From assembly GCA_030668505.1 (NCBI GenBank), contig DAOUTV010000126.1, positions 1 to 5,945 of the forward strand: a DNA stretch of 5,945 bases. The letters run 5' to 3'. Shown one piece after another: positions 5,758 through 5,945 of this stretch. Numbering within the stretch: position 1 is the stretch's first letter; the number at the start of each line of letters is the position of its first letter. Under the pieces are notes generated by a model. That model did no database searches, had not been told where the DNA came from, and saw only the letters and a program-made list of their open reading frames with translations. This stretch comes from Desulfobacterales bacterium (GTDB lineage: Bacteria > Desulfobacterota > Desulfobacteria > Desulfobacterales > C00003060). A program made the translations under genes and the position numbers.

Positions 5758-5945
5758 TATTGACGGCTTCGTAAAAAGTCGGATTCAGTCATTGTGTCAT
5801 TTCGACCGCAGGGAGAAATCTTATGTTTTCAGCAAGTTATATTGCAGGGATTTCTCGCTTTCAGCCGTCGTAGCCGAGGCTACTATGGCGAAGTCGGCTC
5901 GCTCGAAATGACAGGTTATTGAGACTTTTTACGAGATCATCAATA
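5758..5945. mobile_element. MITE-like nested inverted-repeat element (may extend past window edge)
   Basis: The outer inverted repeats (5758-5780 and 5923-5945) match at 19 of 23 positions, with a perfect TCGTAAAAAGTC/GACTTTTTACGA core. Inside them TGTCATTTCGA (5795-5805) pairs perfectly with TCGAAATGACA (5903-5913), and GAGAAATC (5813-5820) pairs with GATTTCTC (5849-5856). A further hairpin is GTAGCC (5870-5875) with GGCTAC (5878-5883). There is no coding capacity. Elements with GACTTTTTACGA ends and TCATTTCGA...GAGAAATC inner sequences are, from memory, abundant between genes in Desulfobacterota. The outer match reaches the last base, so the true right end and any target duplication are not visible. 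Confidence 0.75.

Overview
The window looks like a chromosomal segment of a Desulfobacterota (deltaproteobacterial) organism, probably in the sulfate-reducer or syntroph range. This is inferred from the gene types, mainly the long-N-terminus form of HflX, a lipoprotein lytic transglycosylase with LysM repeats and a PA2779/PA2778-type pair, together with a candidate sigma-54 promoter and small palindromic repeat elements. No rRNA or other marker gene is present, so the taxonomy is tentative.

Layout. Positions 1-1015 (minus strand) hold an overlapping two-gene unit. A small secreted membrane-anchored protein of the PA2779 type (590-1015) comes first, followed by a C39-like lipoprotein cysteine peptidase of the PA2778 type (609 to beyond position 1, cut by the window edge). 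A candidate sigma-70 promoter with an overlapping palindrome lies upstream at 1160-1194. Positions 1195-1768 are largely non-coding and include a repeat element of about 155 bp (1481-1634) bounded by inverted heptad repeats.

Positions 1769-3448 (plus strand) encode the ribosome-associated GTPase HflX. The first canonical start is ATG 1928, but family-like coding sequence continues about 53 codons upstream to an ATA where an ATG would be expected. A clear rho-independent terminator follows at 3587-3614. A good -24/-12 (sigma-54) promoter candidate sits immediately after it at 3632-3648. This precedes a 624-residue lipoprotein lytic transglycosylase of the MltD type with three LysM repeats (3778-5652, TTG start).

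The 3' end holds three 8-bp repeats spaced exactly 11 bp apart, a small palindrome, and a nested inverted-repeat element resembling a MITE that runs to the window edge (5758-5945).

Functionally, three of the four genes encode envelope proteins (a secreted membrane-anchored protein, a lipoprotein peptidase and a lipoprotein murein hydrolase). HflX is a cytoplasmic ribosome-splitting or rescue GTPase. I see no evidence that the four form one system. The most unusual points are the missing HflX start codon, the JAMM-like H-x-H...D pattern in the HflX N-terminal extension, and the Gly-Gly motif of the PA2779-type protein beside a C39-like peptidase.
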